Part shown: in pieces, positions 42,720 to 43,498 of the stretch | Layout of the letters: every line of letters starts with the position of its first letter | How positions within the stretch are numbered: the stretch's first letter is position 1 | Assembly: GCA_035290045.1 (NCBI GenBank) | Contig: DATDVH010000021.1 | Coordinates: 1 to 43,498, forward strand | Source of the DNA: DATDVH01 sp035290045 | GTDB lineage: Bacteria > Patescibacteriota > Microgenomatia > UBA1406 > HO2-37-13b | Length of the DNA: 43,498 nucleotides | Direction of reading: 5' to 3' | Program-made: the position numbers and the translations under genes | The notes under the pieces: model-generated | Told to the model about the DNA's origin: nothing | The model's database searches: none | What the model saw: the letters and a program-made list of their open reading frames with translations, nothing else

Positions 42720-43359
42720 AGGAAAATAGAGGATTTTCTTCAATAACTCTTTTTTTTATGAGATTATAATAACTTTTATCATTGTACTCATATTTGCGAA
42801 AAATTGACCAACTCACAAAATCAACTACTTGTAGTGATTGCTCTTCAGTTGGATATTTAATAGCAATTTTAATCAAAGATCTATGGTTTGTTTTTACTTG
42901 TTCTTCTAAATAATGAGTAAAATTTTTATTTAAAAACTTGTTTGTTTCAAGCCTTGCCGCCACAAGTATAATGGGGATTGACGTATTCAAAATCTTCCTT
43001 GTCATAATCCTATCAAGTAAAATATTGGTAACGTAATTGTAAAGAATATGCTTTTCATCTTGAAGACGAGTATATACTTTTGATTTGTTAAGAAAGATCG
43101 TCATGATGTTGCAATTGCTTCTTGCCAATAGCTTTAATAACCTTTTACGCGTATATGGTTTTTCTTTATAACAATGAAGTACGCCACCACTCAATTTTTT
43201 TATTTTTTTTATTAGCGATTGATGAACTTTTTTGACAATCTTCTCCAACGGTTTCTTATCTATTGCAAAAATTAAAGTAATGATAAAGTACCTAGAACTC
43301 TTTTTCTTTTTGTTAAATCCAAGATCGACTGACTCATCTAAAAAAATATATTGTGACAT
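42718..43359 (-). CDS. DUF3800 family protein
   Basis: 213 residues from the chosen start (MSQYIFLDES). The opening YIFLDESVDLGF, with adjacent Asp8 and Glu9, and the closing LQVVDFVSWSIFRKYE are the hallmark blocks of DUF3800, a family with an RNase H-like fold often found beside mobile or defence genes; biochemical activity unproven. An ATG 10 codons upstream is in frame but would add a segment (FLRFLVHPD) not typical of the family. It ends against the T run of hairpin RNA B. It is convergent with that RNA and not obviously part of the restriction module. Confidence 0.82.
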   Translation of the reverse strand: MSQYIFLDESVDLGFNKKKKSSRYFIITLIFAIDKKPLEKIVKKVHQSLIKKIKKLSGGVLHCYKEKPYTRKRLLKLLARSNCNIMTIFLNKSKVYTRLQDEKHILYNYVTNILLDRIMTRKILNTSIPIILVAARLETNKFLNKNFTHYLEEQVKTNHRSLIKIAIKYPTEEQSLQVVDFVSWSIFRKYEYNDKSYYNLIKKRVIEENPLFS

Positions 43360-43413
43360 ATCTGGATGTACCAGAAATCTCAAAAACAAGTATGGATGTA
43401 GACAATTCGCGCC

Positions 43414-43498
43414 TTATTGCCACTCTACAAAGTCGCACCCGACTGCCATACGGGAATTGCGATCCCACTTGTTCGTAGAACACTTCTTAAGTTTTTTG
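43414..43498 (-). CDS. Possible C-terminal end of a gene cut by the window edge
   Basis: A minus-strand frame open from the window edge to TAA gives 27 residues ending RMAVGCDFVEWQ. The composition looks protein-like, and it would sit about 55 bases upstream of the DUF3800 gene on the same strand. Too short to identify. Confidence 0.3.
   Translation of the reverse strand, partial: KKLKKCSTNKWDRNSRMAVGCDFVEWQ

Overview
The window reads as AT-rich chromosomal DNA of a reduced-genome bacterium, most likely a Patescibacteria/CPR member. I base this on tightly overlapping genes, several trimmed housekeeping proteins (UvrC without its C-terminal HhH part, a half-length AtpH), a 23S rRNA gene without neighbouring 16S or 5S genes and with an insertion in helix 25, tRNAs without encoded CCA, and near-leaderless promoters. 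TGA is used as a stop, so the code-25 lineages are excluded. The phylum is an inference; no marker here fixes it.

Layout. (1) 1-8128, plus strand: excision-repair operon uvrB(end)-uvrA-transglutaminase membrane protein-uvrC, then a PF04020 membrane protein, secG and a solitary family-5 solute-binding lipoprotein/peptide-binding-like protein. (2) 8245-8819: tRNA cluster Leu(UAA), a split tRNA-Thr-like gene whose anticodon loop holds a 172-nt insert that itself contains a complete tRNA-Thr(UGU), and Arg(UCU). (3) An FTR1-type iron permease, convergent with a DUF192 gene. (4) 10.2-13.4 kb, minus strand: 23S rRNA and tRNA-Ala(UGC). (5) 13.6-19.9 kb, minus strand: complete F1Fo ATP synthase operon atpZ-B-E-F-H-A-G-D-C. 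(6) 20.1-24.7 kb, minus strand: a type III-like restriction-modification module (mod, unknown protein, res), then a truncated RhuM-like gene. (7) 25.1-36.3 kb, minus strand: dnaE and the run polX, lemA, htpX, gatC, gatA, an unknown Tat-signal protein, gatB. (8) tRNA-Asp, a LysM membrane protein and tRNA-Gly(CCC), plus strand. (9) 37.2-42.5 kb, minus strand: a second, unrelated mod / small HEPN-like / res module, and a DUF3800 gene.

Cross-cutting structure. Two short hairpin RNAs (about 19980-20030 and 42648-42719) share a promoter-proximal 8-mer TTCACAAG and a loop 8-mer GGGTTCCG at nearly identical spacing; each sits beside one of the two restriction-modification modules and ends in a T-rich hairpin. 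A dispersed A-rich repeat (units like GTTAAAAATTAAAAGTCAAAAG) occurs in spacers, inside the 23S insertion, and in frame inside polX and gatB. The mod2/hairpin-RNA intergenic region carries divergent promoters and two perfect palindromes. The most unusual items are the tRNA nested in a tRNA, the hairpin RNA pair, and the invasive A-rich repeat.
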